64,000 nucleotides of DNA from Tethya wilhelma (GCA_964030475.1 CAXIPT010000002.1:9369391-9433390), one strand, 5' to 3'; positions 11,938 through 22,717 are shown, counted from the stretch's first letter. Notes: generated by a model from the letters alone, not told the origin. A program made the numbers and translations.

Positions 11938-12305
11938 TTATACTACAGACAGCTACATATTGTACATGTGTACATACATAAAATAGTGTGTTGTAACCGT
12001 TGTATAGCTACATAGCAAATGGGTGGCATGCATACATGCCTTGCATGTGGTTTTAGTTACTCACAACCATAGATAATATAGCAGGGGAACTATGCCAGTA
12101 GTTATTAATCCTAGGCAACTTGTGGATCCCCATCAATAGTATAATGCCCAAGAATGTTCAGAAAGTTTCAGCAGTTGTTGTGTTCACCCAATTTGACACT
12201 CGCTTTTGAAATGCATACCTATTAGTTTCAGTGGCCAGCAAACTGCACAAGCTGCTTGTCCATGCCGAGGCATACTAACTGTAAATAGTCGAAAGCATTT
12301 TTGTC
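11608..12305. repeat. ~700-bp segment duplicated at 19185-19882
   Basis: Direct copy at an offset of about 7576 with at most a few differences (for example one A/T change near the start). The second copy is preceded by an inverted copy of about 11450-11600 (at 18878-19180). It begins one base after the N at 18877, so misassembly is a strong alternative to real duplication. Confidence 0.75.
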
Positions 12306-12395
12306 ATGTGCCGAAATTGCGACATGCCTTGTTTCCTTACTTTTTACCGCACTGCCCATTCCTACACTGTTAATTTTTATGAAATTTTTACTATA
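12302..12395. mobile_element. Solo arm of the GAAGTAGTCA MITE family
   Basis: Holds GTCATGTGCCGAAATT and CCCATTCCTACACT in the family order, but no second arm. It directly follows a segment duplicated at 19185-19882, and that copy lacks this arm. Confidence 0.6.
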
Positions 12396-12465
12396 CTTGT
12401 ATACATTGTAATACTGCTTTTATTGTTCAATTACATTGGATGATATTTTACTATAACTATAGCAG

Positions 12466-12543
12466 CTTCATCTCAGTTTGCTGACTGTGACAATGGAGAT
12501 GTTAGGTTAGCTGGAGGCACTCAGAGTTATGAAGGTCGTGTTG
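12466..12543 (+). pseudogene. Fragment of an SRCR-domain exon cut by an assembly gap
   Basis: After a CAG acceptor the plus-strand frame reads FADCDNGDVRLAGG then TQSYEGRV. This is the typical start of a scavenger receptor cysteine-rich domain (VRLxGG...YEGRVE). The frame stops at the N at 12544, beyond which an antisense pseudokinase gene begins. The rest of the SRCR gene is not in the window. The fragment probably comes from a contig joined here by mistake, because sponges carry many SRCR genes. Confidence 0.6.
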
Positions 12544-12544
12544 N

Positions 12545-12620
12545 GTGTGTGTGTGTGTGCATGCGTGTGTGTGTGTGTGCGTGCGTGTGTGTGTGTATAA
12601 TATGTGTGAGTGTGTGTGCA
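12545..12620. repeat. (GT)n microsatellite next to a single-N join
   Basis: Imperfect GT run starting right after the N at 12544. In copy A the equivalent repeat lies directly upstream of the exon for HQFIHPIER. Here that exon is lost, so the contig evidently broke in the repeat. Confidence 0.85.
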
Positions 12621-12671
12621 TGTGTGTTTGTTTGAAATCCACGCTCTACCAGTCTCGTATGTAATATATAC

Positions 12672-15101
12672 CTGTTTCAGTTTTCCCATTAGTCCATTCA
12701 ACTGCTTCAATGTGTCCTCTGTCAATGGTAGTAATGGACAGTGTCTTGACAATGGGCTCTATAGTGACACAGAATATAGAAGAATGCCTTCATACATCTA
12801 TACATGTCATAAGCACATGGCTAAAACAAGACTTAGTGTATTCTATTGTAGAGGGATTATTCCAGGAACTGTATATATAACAATGGTAACTCACTATCGT
12901 CAAAACCACTGTGCTGTGAACTTGAACGTCTGATTTGCCTTGAAACTTGCTCTCTGTGTGACTATCAACTGCTTTGAACCAGTACTTTTGCATTCGACTC
13001 CCTAAAAGTATTTTGTTGTAAACGATGCATGTAATGACTATTAATTGTACGCAGTAGAATGTCACACATGCTTGTATGTTATATATAAAATAAATGTAAC
13101 ATTTTAGCTAATAAAGATTCATGACCATCATTAATTATTGCAACAGTGTTTATTAACATTATAGATCCTGATAATAAACGTATGGATGCAAAATTAAAAA
13201 TTCCATTCGTGATTATAAAAAAGCATGCCTTTTCATTTTGTTCTTTTGGTGAAAGAATACAAGACTATCTTACGCTTACATACCCATGTCGGGAAGAGCT
13301 TCAACTGGATTGTACTGTTTCATATTGGTGCTCACAAACTGTGATAGAACACCCCTGGCACTAGCTGCATTAAAAGATTCGATTGTCATTTCTGTCATTG
13401 AACATAATACACTCATAGTAGGCTGCTCCTTTTTGTGCAAAGCTACATATAGAGTAGCCTGGGACTATGTACAAAAGTATTTTTTGCAATACACAATGTC
13501 ATACTCAGCTAATTACTCTAAAACCATTATCAGATACTGCCTGGAACTTAATTGCTTCCACTATACATGATGGATTCCCATTCACTTGTAATTAATTTTG
13601 TGGTATGTAAGTAAACACTGTCCACAAAAACCATAATCCTACCTCAGACAACCAACTCATATGCCCACAACATTTACCACATGCATGCATGGTCATGTAC
13701 AGCAATTCTATATGTGTGCCCAGATTTGTACTACTTCGCCTCAATTTCAAACTTAAAGCATAATATATAAAGCAAAGAATCTTAAAATTAGTGGTATACG
13801 ATCTACAGATAGACAGACAGGTGGTCATTATGGACTTACTTCGTTCATATTCAGCTTCTCGCTTTCTTTCGTTGGTTGTTTTTGCTACATATTGTACATA
13901 ACATACATATAAAGTGGTGTGCTGTAACTGTTATATACATAGTACATGCTTAGATGTGATTGTGTGTGAATGAATGTGTTACATGATCTACAGAAGTTCA
14001 GAGAAAAGTTTTGACAAACTTAACAGCTAACAATTCACTGTGGAAAAACTGCACCATTGTAAATCTTGATAACACTAATTTCTCTACATGTGCACAAGTG
14101 CATGCCTCTCTAGTTTAGTTGTTTGGAGTACATCATAATACTATTAGCCTAATTACTCTAAATTCAATCAAAATATAGTATGCCATCTGGAACTTACTTA
14201 TAGACTGCATGATGTTTACTCACAACTCACTGAACTCAAAGTGAACTCACTCACCTATTAATAGAGGCTGGCTTTCAATGTCATAGTGTTTCCTACGCCT
14301 TGATCACATGTCAGAGAGCGTTTTGATTGATATTGTAAAAGGTTGTCATGAATAATAGTACTTCATACACTCTACACAGCTTTCATGTGACCAGACTTAC
14401 CTGTGATATAGTTTCTTACAAACGACTAGACATATTCCTCCACACACTAACACTAGTATCAAAATTGGTATTACTACTATAAGTGCTATACCATAATGCT
14501 GCATGAATTGTATATAAAGAAAAGGAGAACAAATATGACTGACTCAGTGAGATAAGACAGGCAGTGATTGCACATTCAATGTTATATATAGCTAACTCAC
14601 TGGTATCACTGGTGTATCCTCATTATTACCACTGTCTTGGCCCTTATTGAGGTTGTCACCATTGCCTTTTGAGTTACAGTACATACAGTGATGAATGATT
14701 AGAGAAGACAGGCAATAGCCGATAGGCTAATACACATCTGCAACAACTAGCTGCTTTCAGCTGGTTATACTAAAGCCCGGATCAGTGACCGTAAAACAGA
14801 AAACAGTTATCAAAACCAACTAGCCTGAATTTACTGGGCAATCAAAGTAACTATATCTTAAATCATGATCATTTATCACTGTACAGGCTCTCAGTACAGC
14901 CATCAGGCTGACTACCAACTTGATATACATGTATATCAAGTAGGTAGCCGATAGTCAGGCTACTTGAATTGAATGCTCACAGTGAAGAATACTTATTGGT
15001 CTTATTCAACTTTGAAAAATCTTACTTGAGTAAGCATCTTCACAGAAAACAAGCACCACCAGAGCCAGGTACCGCAGTAACTTCCGAGTCGCTCTACACA
15101 T
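12672..15101 (-). CDS. Receptor-like membrane pseudokinase, copy B (3' exons missing)
   Basis: Exons 15101-15026, 14665-14601, 14498-14401, 14298-14255, 13884-13840, 13364-13284, 13001-12895, 12758-12672 match copy A exon by exon in phase and sequence. They encode a signal peptide (LLRYLALVVLVFC), short ectodomain, TM (HYGIALIVVIPILILVL), juxtamembrane segment ending ESQPLLI, and the N-lobe of the PXK-like domain to LMGKLKQ. One exon (12895-13001) has 24 extra bases compared with copy A. Exons for the catalytic-loop region are absent because the sequence runs into the N at 12544. It may be intact in the genome. Paralogue of 1907-6752. Confidence 0.75.
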
Positions 15102-15145
15102 TGCTCCTTGCTATCTGTTCCAGTACAGTAGAATGTTACTAGTCT

Positions 15146-15178
15146 AAACTCCGCCCATTTTCAATTACGCATGCGCAC
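15146..15178 (-). promoter_or_regulatory. Shared promoter block upstream of pseudokinase copy B
   Basis: Contains CTCCGCCCATTTTC followed by ATTACGCATGCGCAC. It lies 45 bases upstream of the ATG (15101) and 144 bases from the stop of the START gene. Matching blocks lie at 6778-6805 and 18598-18630. Confidence 0.5.
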
Positions 15179-15321
15179 AAGTTTGCGGGTCCGTTTGCTT
15201 TTAGCGAAGTCCGTAAAAAGTTTATTTCTACGATCACTGTATAGTTGTCCACTACATCCAGTTAAGTATATAATTTTGTTTGTAAAACTATTATACAGCT
15301 ATATAGTACAGCTACTTCATT

Positions 15322-17681
15322 TCATTTCTCTTGTTTTTCTGCATAAGTCTTCAGTTTTTGAATACCACTGGCAACCATGTTTGAAAGTGCTTGGTCAACG
15401 AGCTTTTGAGGCAACCATCCCTGCATGTGTGTGTGTGTGTGTACATTAGTATTGATCACTGATCATGCAATCAAATGTAGAAACTTATACTGATGTCACT
15501 ATCTTACCTTCAAATTTGTATCAACCACAAATGTGAAGTGAGTCTTGTTCTCTGTCAGTGGCCTGACTACATATCCTTGTGGTCCATTTTCACCCCTTGA
15601 GATTAGAATAATATTGCATATGTAAGATTTTTCTTTTCAGTATGTAAATTAATGGAGTACTAGTATGATAATTATACTAGTGTGCATTAATAATAATTGA
15701 CATGCGCATTGCATACACCTTTCATCGGGATAAAGAAAGCTCCACATACAAATGACAAGTAAGGCTAACCTGACTATTCCTGACTGTTCTGGTTTTAATG
15801 GGGTCTCTATTGACTGACTAGCAGCATAGTAGCATCCATTAGTCTCTACTGTTTGTCGTACGGCAACAAAATCCCTTGATCAATAAAAAATTTAAACACG
15901 ATTACATATGATTCATAATCATAAACTGTTAAAATTTAGAGTATGATCAGACTGAGTATACATGTGCTCAGAATAAGACACATTATACCTTGCCAAGACT
16001 GGTCCTATACCAATTCCAACAGTGTGCAGAATATCGGTAGATTTATCAATACGAGACACTGTCTATAACAATTGAAGAGACATGCAATTACAACTGTCTC
16101 TCACTCATGCAATATAAGTAATGTATAAGTCTTAGTAAGCATATATTCATGTAATAATTATATAATATACCTCATTTGAAACACACTGTGGATTCCACTC
16201 TGGTGTTTGGTCTCCAGGATACAGGATGCCCCACAAATGATGAGCAGGAGTTTCTATAATACTCTGAAGTAACAAATGTAACATTGAGTAAATCAAAATC
16301 AGGCACCAGTTATCTCATACGTACGGTATACGTTTATAATACTATAGGTCGTATGTCCCATAGACACAATACAAAAGTAAGGCCTAAAGCTCACAGATAC
16401 TTTAACTAGCATCTTTTACACTCGTATGCGTTTACTGCCTATTATGTCAAAACAAGATCTAGATTCTAAGAAATTTGTCATTAATTTTGTGTACTTCAGT
16501 ACAGCAATCTTTGTAGGTAGAGTTCATAGTTCATTTCTAGCCTACTGTAGCTTTTTGTTGCTATACTCAAACTTTTTGTAAGGACTAACCTGCACTGAAT
16601 GAACAAGCATAGTAAAAAGTTCATAAAAATTAGTAGTGTTGGAATGGGTAGTGCTGTAAAAAGTATAATTATATTGGAACAACGCATGTCGCAATTTCGG
16701 CACATGACTACTTCATTTTTATGTCCAAGTTTTGCAATCTAACCACAGGGTTTTGAGGTCTAACTAAATTAACATTCCCTATAGGTTGCCTGCTTATACA
16801 CTGATTGCCGTGCATGATCTATGGGCATACGCCATTATTATATCAAGGGGCACGTACATGTAGCATTGTTTGAACCATTATCTATACTTATTTTATGTGA
16901 CAGGATGAATGAGGAATCAAAAATGAAAATGAAGTAGTCATAATTATGCCATCATAAATTGCGACATGCCTTGTTCCAATACTTTTTACAGCACTGCCCA
17001 TTCCTACACTGAAATTTTTTACTATACTTGTCTATAATAATTATAGCTATGATCAACTTACTTCTCCTTTCCAAATCTTTCCTCTTGGTCCTTGCTTGGA
17101 AAATATCTTCATACAACCCTGTATTATTAATACTTAGTCTAAGTCCATGACATAAAACATACCTCATGAAGTCTGCAGTGGTCATCGATATTGTAGTTTC
17201 ATGCTGGAAATAATCTATAGTCTAGATCTGGTTAATGGACAACAAATCAGCCTGTATATTATGGAAGCTTTAGTAACCTTGTTACTTTCCAGTGTCCAAC
17301 CGTCGTTACTTGAAGTGTAAGACTGCAAGACTTCAACTGCATTTCTTCCTTCCTTCTTGAGATGGCCATCCTACATGCAATATACCAATGGACTGTTTTT
17401 CAACCCCCAAATTTCAATAACAATCATGCAAAGACGAAAGTTGATAGAAACAATTCAAAAGGAAAAGCTTGATGCACTAATATAATTATAGTGACAATCA
17501 TGAAACTTAAGCTTACTTGCTGTGCAGTATGATCACCGATACTCTTTGTCTCTGTCAACATGGTAGGTTCAGGACTTGCAGATCTAGACTGACTAGTTCC
17601 CAGCAATTTTTTCTTGTTGTCATGATGTGTAGAAGCTTTAAGTTTGTTTGGCCACAATTGGGTCACAAAATTGAGCATCAT
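15322..17681 (-). CDS. START-domain lipid-transfer protein, StAR/STARD3-like
   Basis: Exons: 17681-17517, 17370-17278, 17203-17159, 17118-17062, 16263-16171, 16062-15989, 15874-15770, 15595-15508, 15420-15322. Total 819 nt, 272 residues plus stop. A 60-residue polar N-terminus leads into a START domain (about 65-270). Landmarks are KIFSKQGPRGKIWKGE, ETPAHHLWGILYPGD, EWNPQ, ARDFVAVRQ, PEQSGIVRGENGP and, at the C-terminus, LKGWLPQKLVDQALS. The last four correspond closely to human StAR/STARD3 (RDFVSVR, PEQKGVIRAEHGP, LKGWLP), so a cholesterol- or sterol-binding role is likely. No mitochondrial or MENTAL domain is seen. The third exon keeps frame only with a weak donor (GTTTTATG); the better-looking GTATGT four bases earlier would shift the frame. 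Two MITE remnants sit in the intron 16264-17061. Confidence 0.82.
16317..16716. mobile_element. GAAGTAGTCA-family element in a START-gene intron
   Basis: Runs from the ACGTACGGTATACGT terminus to CATGACTACTTCA, with GGAATGGGTAGTG inside. A diverged, oppositely oriented arm lies at 16931-17031. Both are inside the 0.8-kb intron between two START exons. Confidence 0.65.
16931..17031. mobile_element. Solo arm of the GAAGTAGTCA MITE family
   Basis: TGAAGTAGTCATAATTATG is a decayed version of the family end. It is followed by CCCATTCCTACACT. It sits 30 bases downstream of a START-gene splice donor. Confidence 0.55.
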
Positions 17682-17841
17682 GCACAACTGAACTACATAT
17701 GTATTGGAAGAAGTTCCCTATTGGGGGTAGCACAGTGTTATGATAAAAACGTTGACTGAACATGTGCATGCATATAATTATGTTTAGCTTCCCCTATACA
17801 CGCTATAGTCTAAACCACTAGCTATTGATGCACCATTACAC

Positions 17842-18133
17842 TAGTCTCGCGGGCCAGACTCTTCCCAAGGGAAAAGGAAGAGTCTGGTAACTCTGCTATC
17901 AGTAGTATGTTCTGCACTGTCAGCAGATTGTGGTGTGGTTTGCTGTTATCAAAATTAACAAGTGATGCAATGGCTTCACCTGTAGTAGGGATTACTATTG
18001 GAGTTTACATAGCTAACACGCTGTGGCCAATTAAAGTGTCCGAGAAATTCCTGGACACTTGAACAAAACCGCCATGCGAGTGTTACCAGACCCTTTCTTT
18101 CCTTGAAAGGGGAGGGGCTGGCCCGCGAGACTA
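17842..18133. mobile_element. MITE with 16-bp TIR and 9-bp target duplication
   Basis: The TIR is TAGTCTCGCGGGCCAG and its exact complement. It is flanked by the 9-bp direct repeat CCATTACAC (17833-17841 and 18134-18142). 292 bp, no ORF. A 9-bp duplication is typical of Mutator-like elements, but superfamily assignment is inference. Related elements lie at 37849, 50433, 51140, 54216 and 54959. Confidence 0.85.
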
Positions 18134-18597
18134 CCATTACACAGTAACCAACCCAATAGTGTTATCTGATATATAACCCACAGAATATAAATGTTTACGC
18201 AGCTAGCTTCCTAAACTCGTACACACATGTATGCAATGTAATAATTTTTTATATAATTATACATGATAGTGATACATAGTACCATGCAATATCTAGTTGC
18301 TAAAGTCATACGCGCTCAATGGAATGCAATTATATCATGTGAATTTCACTGAAAATCAGGTGGAATATTGATGCTTTTGTACCTCCTATGGTACCATGTA
18401 GTATTGTTTCTACAGAATTGGAATTTTAAGGAGATTGCAATTGAGACCTCAGAGAGCTATGTATATATAATATATTGAAAGCTATATGCAGACACATAAA
18501 CTATATTATGGAAGTATATTACCATTTACTTGAAGATGTGTTGCATGCGTGTGAGTCCAGGGTGCTCTCACCAACCACCAGCCTATCCGTTCTACGT

Positions 18598-18630
18598 AAA
18601 CTCCGCTCACTTTCTATTACGCATGTGCAC
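18598..18630 (-). promoter_or_regulatory. Orphan copy of the pseudokinase promoter block
   Basis: Matches the GC-box/ATTACGCATG block of copies A and B and sits 121 bases from a START-type stop codon, as in copy B (144 bases). No signal-peptide exon is recognisable to its left. It therefore looks like a leftover of a duplicated pseudokinase-START unit. Confidence 0.45.
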
Positions 18631-18750
18631 AAGTTATCGCTTTTGCTTTGTACGAAAAGTCACGATAACACAAACTTTTAAAGCCACAAGGTAAAAGTTT
18701 TAATAAATAATCAGTATTTAGTGTTATAATAACATGCAGTGTAGTGCATT

Positions 18751-18846
18751 TTAATCTTGTCTTTCTGCATAAGTCTTGAGTTTCTGAATACCACTGGCAA
18801 CCACGTTCGAAAGTGTTTGGTCAACAAGTGTTTGAGGTAACCATCC
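18751..18846 (-). pseudogene. Orphan last exon of a second StAR-like START gene
   Basis: Encodes GWLPQTLVDQTLSNVV then ASGIQKLKTYAERQD and stop. It is nearly the same as the last exon of the START gene at 15322-15420. An acceptor (CGTAG) is present. The next bases are a GT repeat and then the N at 18877, so the remaining exons may exist beyond a misjoin. Intact or fragment cannot be decided here. Confidence 0.65.
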
Positions 18847-18850
18847 CTAC

Positions 18851-18876
18851 GTGTGTGTGTGTGTGTGTGTGTGTGG
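18851..18876. repeat. (GT)n microsatellite ending at a single-N join
   Basis: Pure GT run, 3' splice-site side of the START-2 exon on the minus strand, ending at the N at 18877. Confidence 0.9.
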
Positions 18877-18877
18877 N

Positions 18878-19015
18878 AAGTAACTCCTTTTCATAGGTAC
18901 TACTTTCCTTGATACTCGTTTTCATCATAAACAAGTAGTAAAAATTTCAAAAAAATAAGTAGTGTAGGAATGGGCAGTGCGGTAAAAAGCATTTGGCACA
19001 TGACTACTTCATTTT
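18878..19015. mobile_element. Fragment of GAAGTAGTCA-family element after the N join
   Basis: Inverted copy of about 11450-11590. It carries ATAAGTAGTGTAGGAATGGG and CACATGACTACTTCA, but lacks about 20 bases between AAAAAGCATT and GGCACATG. Confidence 0.6.
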
Positions 19016-19184
19016 TGATTTATTCTTCATCCCTGTATGGATCCTCTGTGTCATAAATGCAATGATCTGTACTACTATAATAGTACCATAGCTTATTTTT
19101 GCATTGGTTCAATCTAATCAGTTGGCTAAGCAGTGGAGTAAACTATATATAACAAGATAGGCAACTTAAACTGGACTGCTGTGT

Positions 19185-19882
19185 GCTGTCAAAGTTGGCT
19201 CAACACTTTCTGGTTCTCTGGAAATGCTTTTCAAGTAAGTCAGTTAGGAAGTACGTAAGTACGTACGTAAGTTAGATGAACAAAAATGGCACTATTGTGG
19301 CTTCCCACTAGCTCTCTCTACGAGTGCTGACGAGTGAGGAACGGTTCTGTGAGTTTTAGGCCTTGCATACAATTGGTAATCTGTCAGTGAGAGACTGTGA
19401 GCAAGTTTGAAGACTCAATTTTGTTTTGTTAGATTTTTATGATCATAAACATTTTGTATTGTGCCTATGGGACATTCGGCCCATTCCTACTATACGTACT
19501 ACCGTACGTATGATTATACTACAGACAGCTACATATTGTACATGTGTACATACATAAAATAGTGTGTTGTAACCGTTGTATAGCTACATAGCAAATGGGT
19601 GGCATGCATACATGCCTTGCATGTGGTTTTAGTTACTCACAACCATAGATAATATAGCAGGGGAACTATGCCAGTAGTTATTAATCCTAGGCAACTTGTG
19701 GATCCCCATCAATAGTATAATGCCCAAGAATGTTCAGAAAGTTTCAGCAGTTGTTGTGTTCACCCAATTTGACACTCGCTTTTGAAATGCATACCTATTA
19801 GTTTCAGTGGCCAGCAAACTGCACAAGCTGCTTGTCCATGCCGAGGCATACTAACTGTAAATAGTCGAAAGCATTTTTTGGT
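19185..19882. repeat. Second copy of segment 11608-12305
   Basis: Nearly identical direct copy. Similarity ends exactly where the next unrelated exon (19915-20051) begins to approach. See 11608-12305. Confidence 0.75.
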
Positions 19883-19914
19883 AAGATCTAGATCATTCGT
19901 AGGACCTTCCTTAC

Positions 19915-20051
19915 CTAGAAATGGTGGATAACGGCCAGAGTTCCAGGATGCTTTCAGTCCTTCCTCTCGTGCCTGCTTCCTCCTCTTAGGGGTTGGCATC
20001 TCACCTTCCAAGTCGCTGTCGTCCGAGCTATCAGATTCACCACCCTTATCA
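19915..20051 (-). CDS. Single exon of an unrecognised acidic/basic protein
   Basis: A 137-bp minus-strand exon with good splice signals (acceptor TTTTTCAAG, donor GTAAGG). It encodes an acidic stretch (DKGGESDSSDDSDLEGE), a Lys/Arg-rich nuclear-signal-like stretch (PTPKRRKQAREEG) and LKASWNSGRYPPFLG. No adjoining exons were found: pseudokinase copy C lies upstream and duplicated transposon sequence lies downstream. It looks like a piece of a nuclear protein gene, isolated by rearrangement or misassembly. Family unknown. Confidence 0.55.
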
Positions 20052-20063
20052 CTTGAAAAAACT

Positions 20064-20064
<1 letters not shown>

Positions 20065-20100
<36 letters not shown>
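20065..20100. repeat. (GT)n microsatellite
   Basis: Uninterrupted GT run about 13 bp from the acceptor of exon 19915-20051 (CA on that exon's sense strand). Confidence 0.9.
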
Positions 20101-20101
<1 letters not shown>

Positions 20102-20298
20102 TAATGATATCCATGATGCAAAAACCTAGGGATTTGGACTACAATGAGAATTTATAATGATATTCATGACCCCAAAAACCTGCATGGGGACGTAGACCAC
20201 AGCAAGAAATCATAACGAATTCATGACCCGAAAAACTAGGGGATCTGAACCAAAACGAGAAGTTATAACGATATTCATGATGCAAAAACCTAGGGCTA
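20100..20298. repeat. ~62-bp minisatellite, about three units
   Basis: Units share ATAATGATATTCATGA, a CAAAAACCTAGGG-like segment and GGA-CT-ACCAAAACGAGAA-like segments, diverged by substitutions and small indels. It replaces the expected downstream exons of pseudokinase copy C. Confidence 0.75.
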
Positions 20299-20361
20299 TA
20301 TATATTATCTATGCTCACAACTCACTGAACTTAAAGTGAACTCACTCACTCACTCACTCAC

Positions 20362-21204
20362 CTAGAAGCTGGCTTTCAATAAAGTCGTCATATTTCCTAC
20401 GCCTTGATCACATGTCAGTGAGTATTTTGATTGATATTGTGAAGATTGTCATGAATATTAGTATATTAATTGTGGCTTTTATTATATAATTTTTGATCAT
20501 GTGATCTGATTTACCTGATCTTTAGTCTTGTCAACATGACTACAATTCCTCCAATCACAAGCAGTAGTGTTGCAGTTTGTGTTACTACTATAAGTGCTAT
20601 ACCATAATACTACATTATTGTAGTCATCATGTATATAACCAGAGAGAAAGAGAAAACAAATATGACCGTATGTGAGATATGGGTGTACGCATGCAGTGAT
20701 TAAATTTAATTCTGCCTGCACAATGATAGTATAGCTAACTCACTAGTATCACTGGTATCACTGGTGAATCCTTATTACCATTGTCTTGGCTCTTACTGAG
20801 TTTGTTACCATTACCTGTGGAGTTACAGTATTATACAGTGCATGATGCTTATAGAGAAGCTTGCCGGCATGCAGCTGCTTATAAGATCAGTGACTGAAAC
20901 AGTAAACAGTTTATCAAACTGCTGATCAGCTAGCCTAAACTTTCTGGGCCATCGAAGTGACTATATCTTGAATCATTTATCACTGCACAGGCTCTCAGTG
21001 GGCCATCAGGCTGACTATTATATACATGTGAATCAAGTTGGTAGATAGTCAGGCTACTTGAACTATAAATGTTCACTGAACATGATATGAATAGCAAAGT
21101 CTTATTCACAACTTTAAAAACTTACTTGAGTAGGCATCTTTACAGAAAATAAGTACCACCAGACTAAGGCACAGTAGGTTCCGAATCAGAGTTCTACACG
21201 GCAT
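20362..21204 (-). pseudogene. Receptor-like pseudokinase copy C, N-terminal exons only
   Basis: Exons 21204-21126, 20814-20744, 20609-20515, 20402-20362 correspond to the first four exons of copy A. They are a signal peptide (MPCRTLIRNLLCLSLVVLIF), short ectodomain, a diverged TM (YYGIALIVVTQTATLLLVIGG) and a juxtamembrane segment. All remain in frame with GT-AG signals. No kinase-like exons follow; a minisatellite and an unrelated exon lie downstream. It could be a truncated gene, a source of a soluble or decoy membrane stub, or a victim of misassembly. The TM exon has changed far more than the signal-peptide exon. Confidence 0.65.
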
Positions 21205-22717
21205 TGCTGTCTCATCTCGTTCTTTACGCAAACTCCCCCCATGCCCCCCGGAAATCAATCAATCAATTAATCAATATTCATCGTAAAGCCCAAATGGAAA
21301 GTGGTGTTAGAGACAGAACGTTATCCAACAAAATTTTAACCCTTTTTTAGCTCATTCCTAATTCTCCACGCGTTTTTCCGGTTTCCGCGCTAATCTAAGA
21401 CAGTGAATTCGCAACTTGAAGCCAAACCACCATCCTGTGTGGGGTTGCACAGCAAAACTGCATGAGCTGTACATGTTTCTTTCCTCCAGGATTTTGCAAT
21501 CCAGCATACATGAAAAGCATGCCTATTAACCAGTTTAATAGTCCAGTGGCAGTGTTTGAACAGGTTCATGCACAGAAAGTCAGAGAACAGCAGGATTCAC
21601 ATGGTAGCAAAATACAGAGCCAACTTACAAGCATCATTATAACAGAATAGTGTTTATTAATTAGGTGATTATGATGATGAAAACACTTGCATGTAGGTTA
21701 TACCATGCAATTGAATTAATCATGTACATTACGTATACAACAATGTATATTGACATGGATTATTGCAAATCTATCAGCGAAGATATTAATAGCTACAAAT
21801 CTTCAATGAACTTCAGAAAGTGTATCCAAATGGACAAGTTCTGCCATAGCCTGCATGGTAGGATTATACACAATGATGTGAATTATGCTGGATTGCTTAA
21901 GCCTTAAATAATGTATACATACAAAATGATAATATTATTAGACAAATGGGAATACGATGACATTGTACAACACTTAATGTATGAGTATTAATAATACTGT
22001 TTGTTTATGAGTATATATAGCTAATTGTATCGATGAAGTAAAACCGGACCATTACCATTCATGTGGATATCACTGACTGATTTGTTTTGTGTCCACAAAG
22101 CATACAAGAAAGCATAGGGTTACACATTCACATTTATACCTGTGGACTCTCAGTCTTTGTAACCCTAAACTCAGGTAAAAAATAGCTATATTAGCTCCAA
22201 ATGCAAAGCCGCAGGGCAAACTTCAGTAACCACTGAAAACAGCGGCCGGCTCCCACAATACAAACTGAACCAACTCACCAGCAAGTGGTTGCCTGCCAGC
22301 TGTGTTAAACTCCACTCAACCCATCTACAAGAAGCACCCAGCAGCCTGTATGAGTCTTGTCAGTGGCGCCATGGTGTGATGTCACTGAAACAGACCACGA
22401 GAACATGACCCCACTGCCTGTCAGTTCTGTGCAAAATAACTGTACCCTAGCAAGTACAATATTCTTACCAAGTTAAGTTTGCCATATTATTGTCATGTGA
22501 GTTACAATACTTGACCAGGTTTCCCTGCCTGTTGCCGTGTCTTGGTGAGCTGGATCACAGTGAAAGCCAACTTTTAAAACGGATCACGTGATCTATGGAT
22601 AACGTTCTGTGCAATTTTTCATAGACACGTGGCATGGCATGCGGTTAATTTGGAACAATTAGAATATAGTTCGTATTTACGGAAAGCGGTCGGTCGGACG
22701 ATTACATCACTATATAA
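21205..22717. other. Intergenic stretch without recognised genes
   Basis: Starts with the promoter side of pseudokinase copy C (AAACTCC with a C-rich run at 21230-21252), then AATC-rich sequence at 21254-21280. Small ORFs here (21462-21650, 21665-21907) show no domain or splice context. A less AT-rich part (about 22190-22420) shows nothing I recognise. Confidence 0.5.

Noticed and set aside
20100..20298. Possible CRISPR-like array
   Set aside because: Diverged contiguous minisatellite without spacers, in an animal genome.
21462..21907. Two small ORFs in the intergenic stretch
   Set aside because: No recognisable motif, signal peptide or exon signals.
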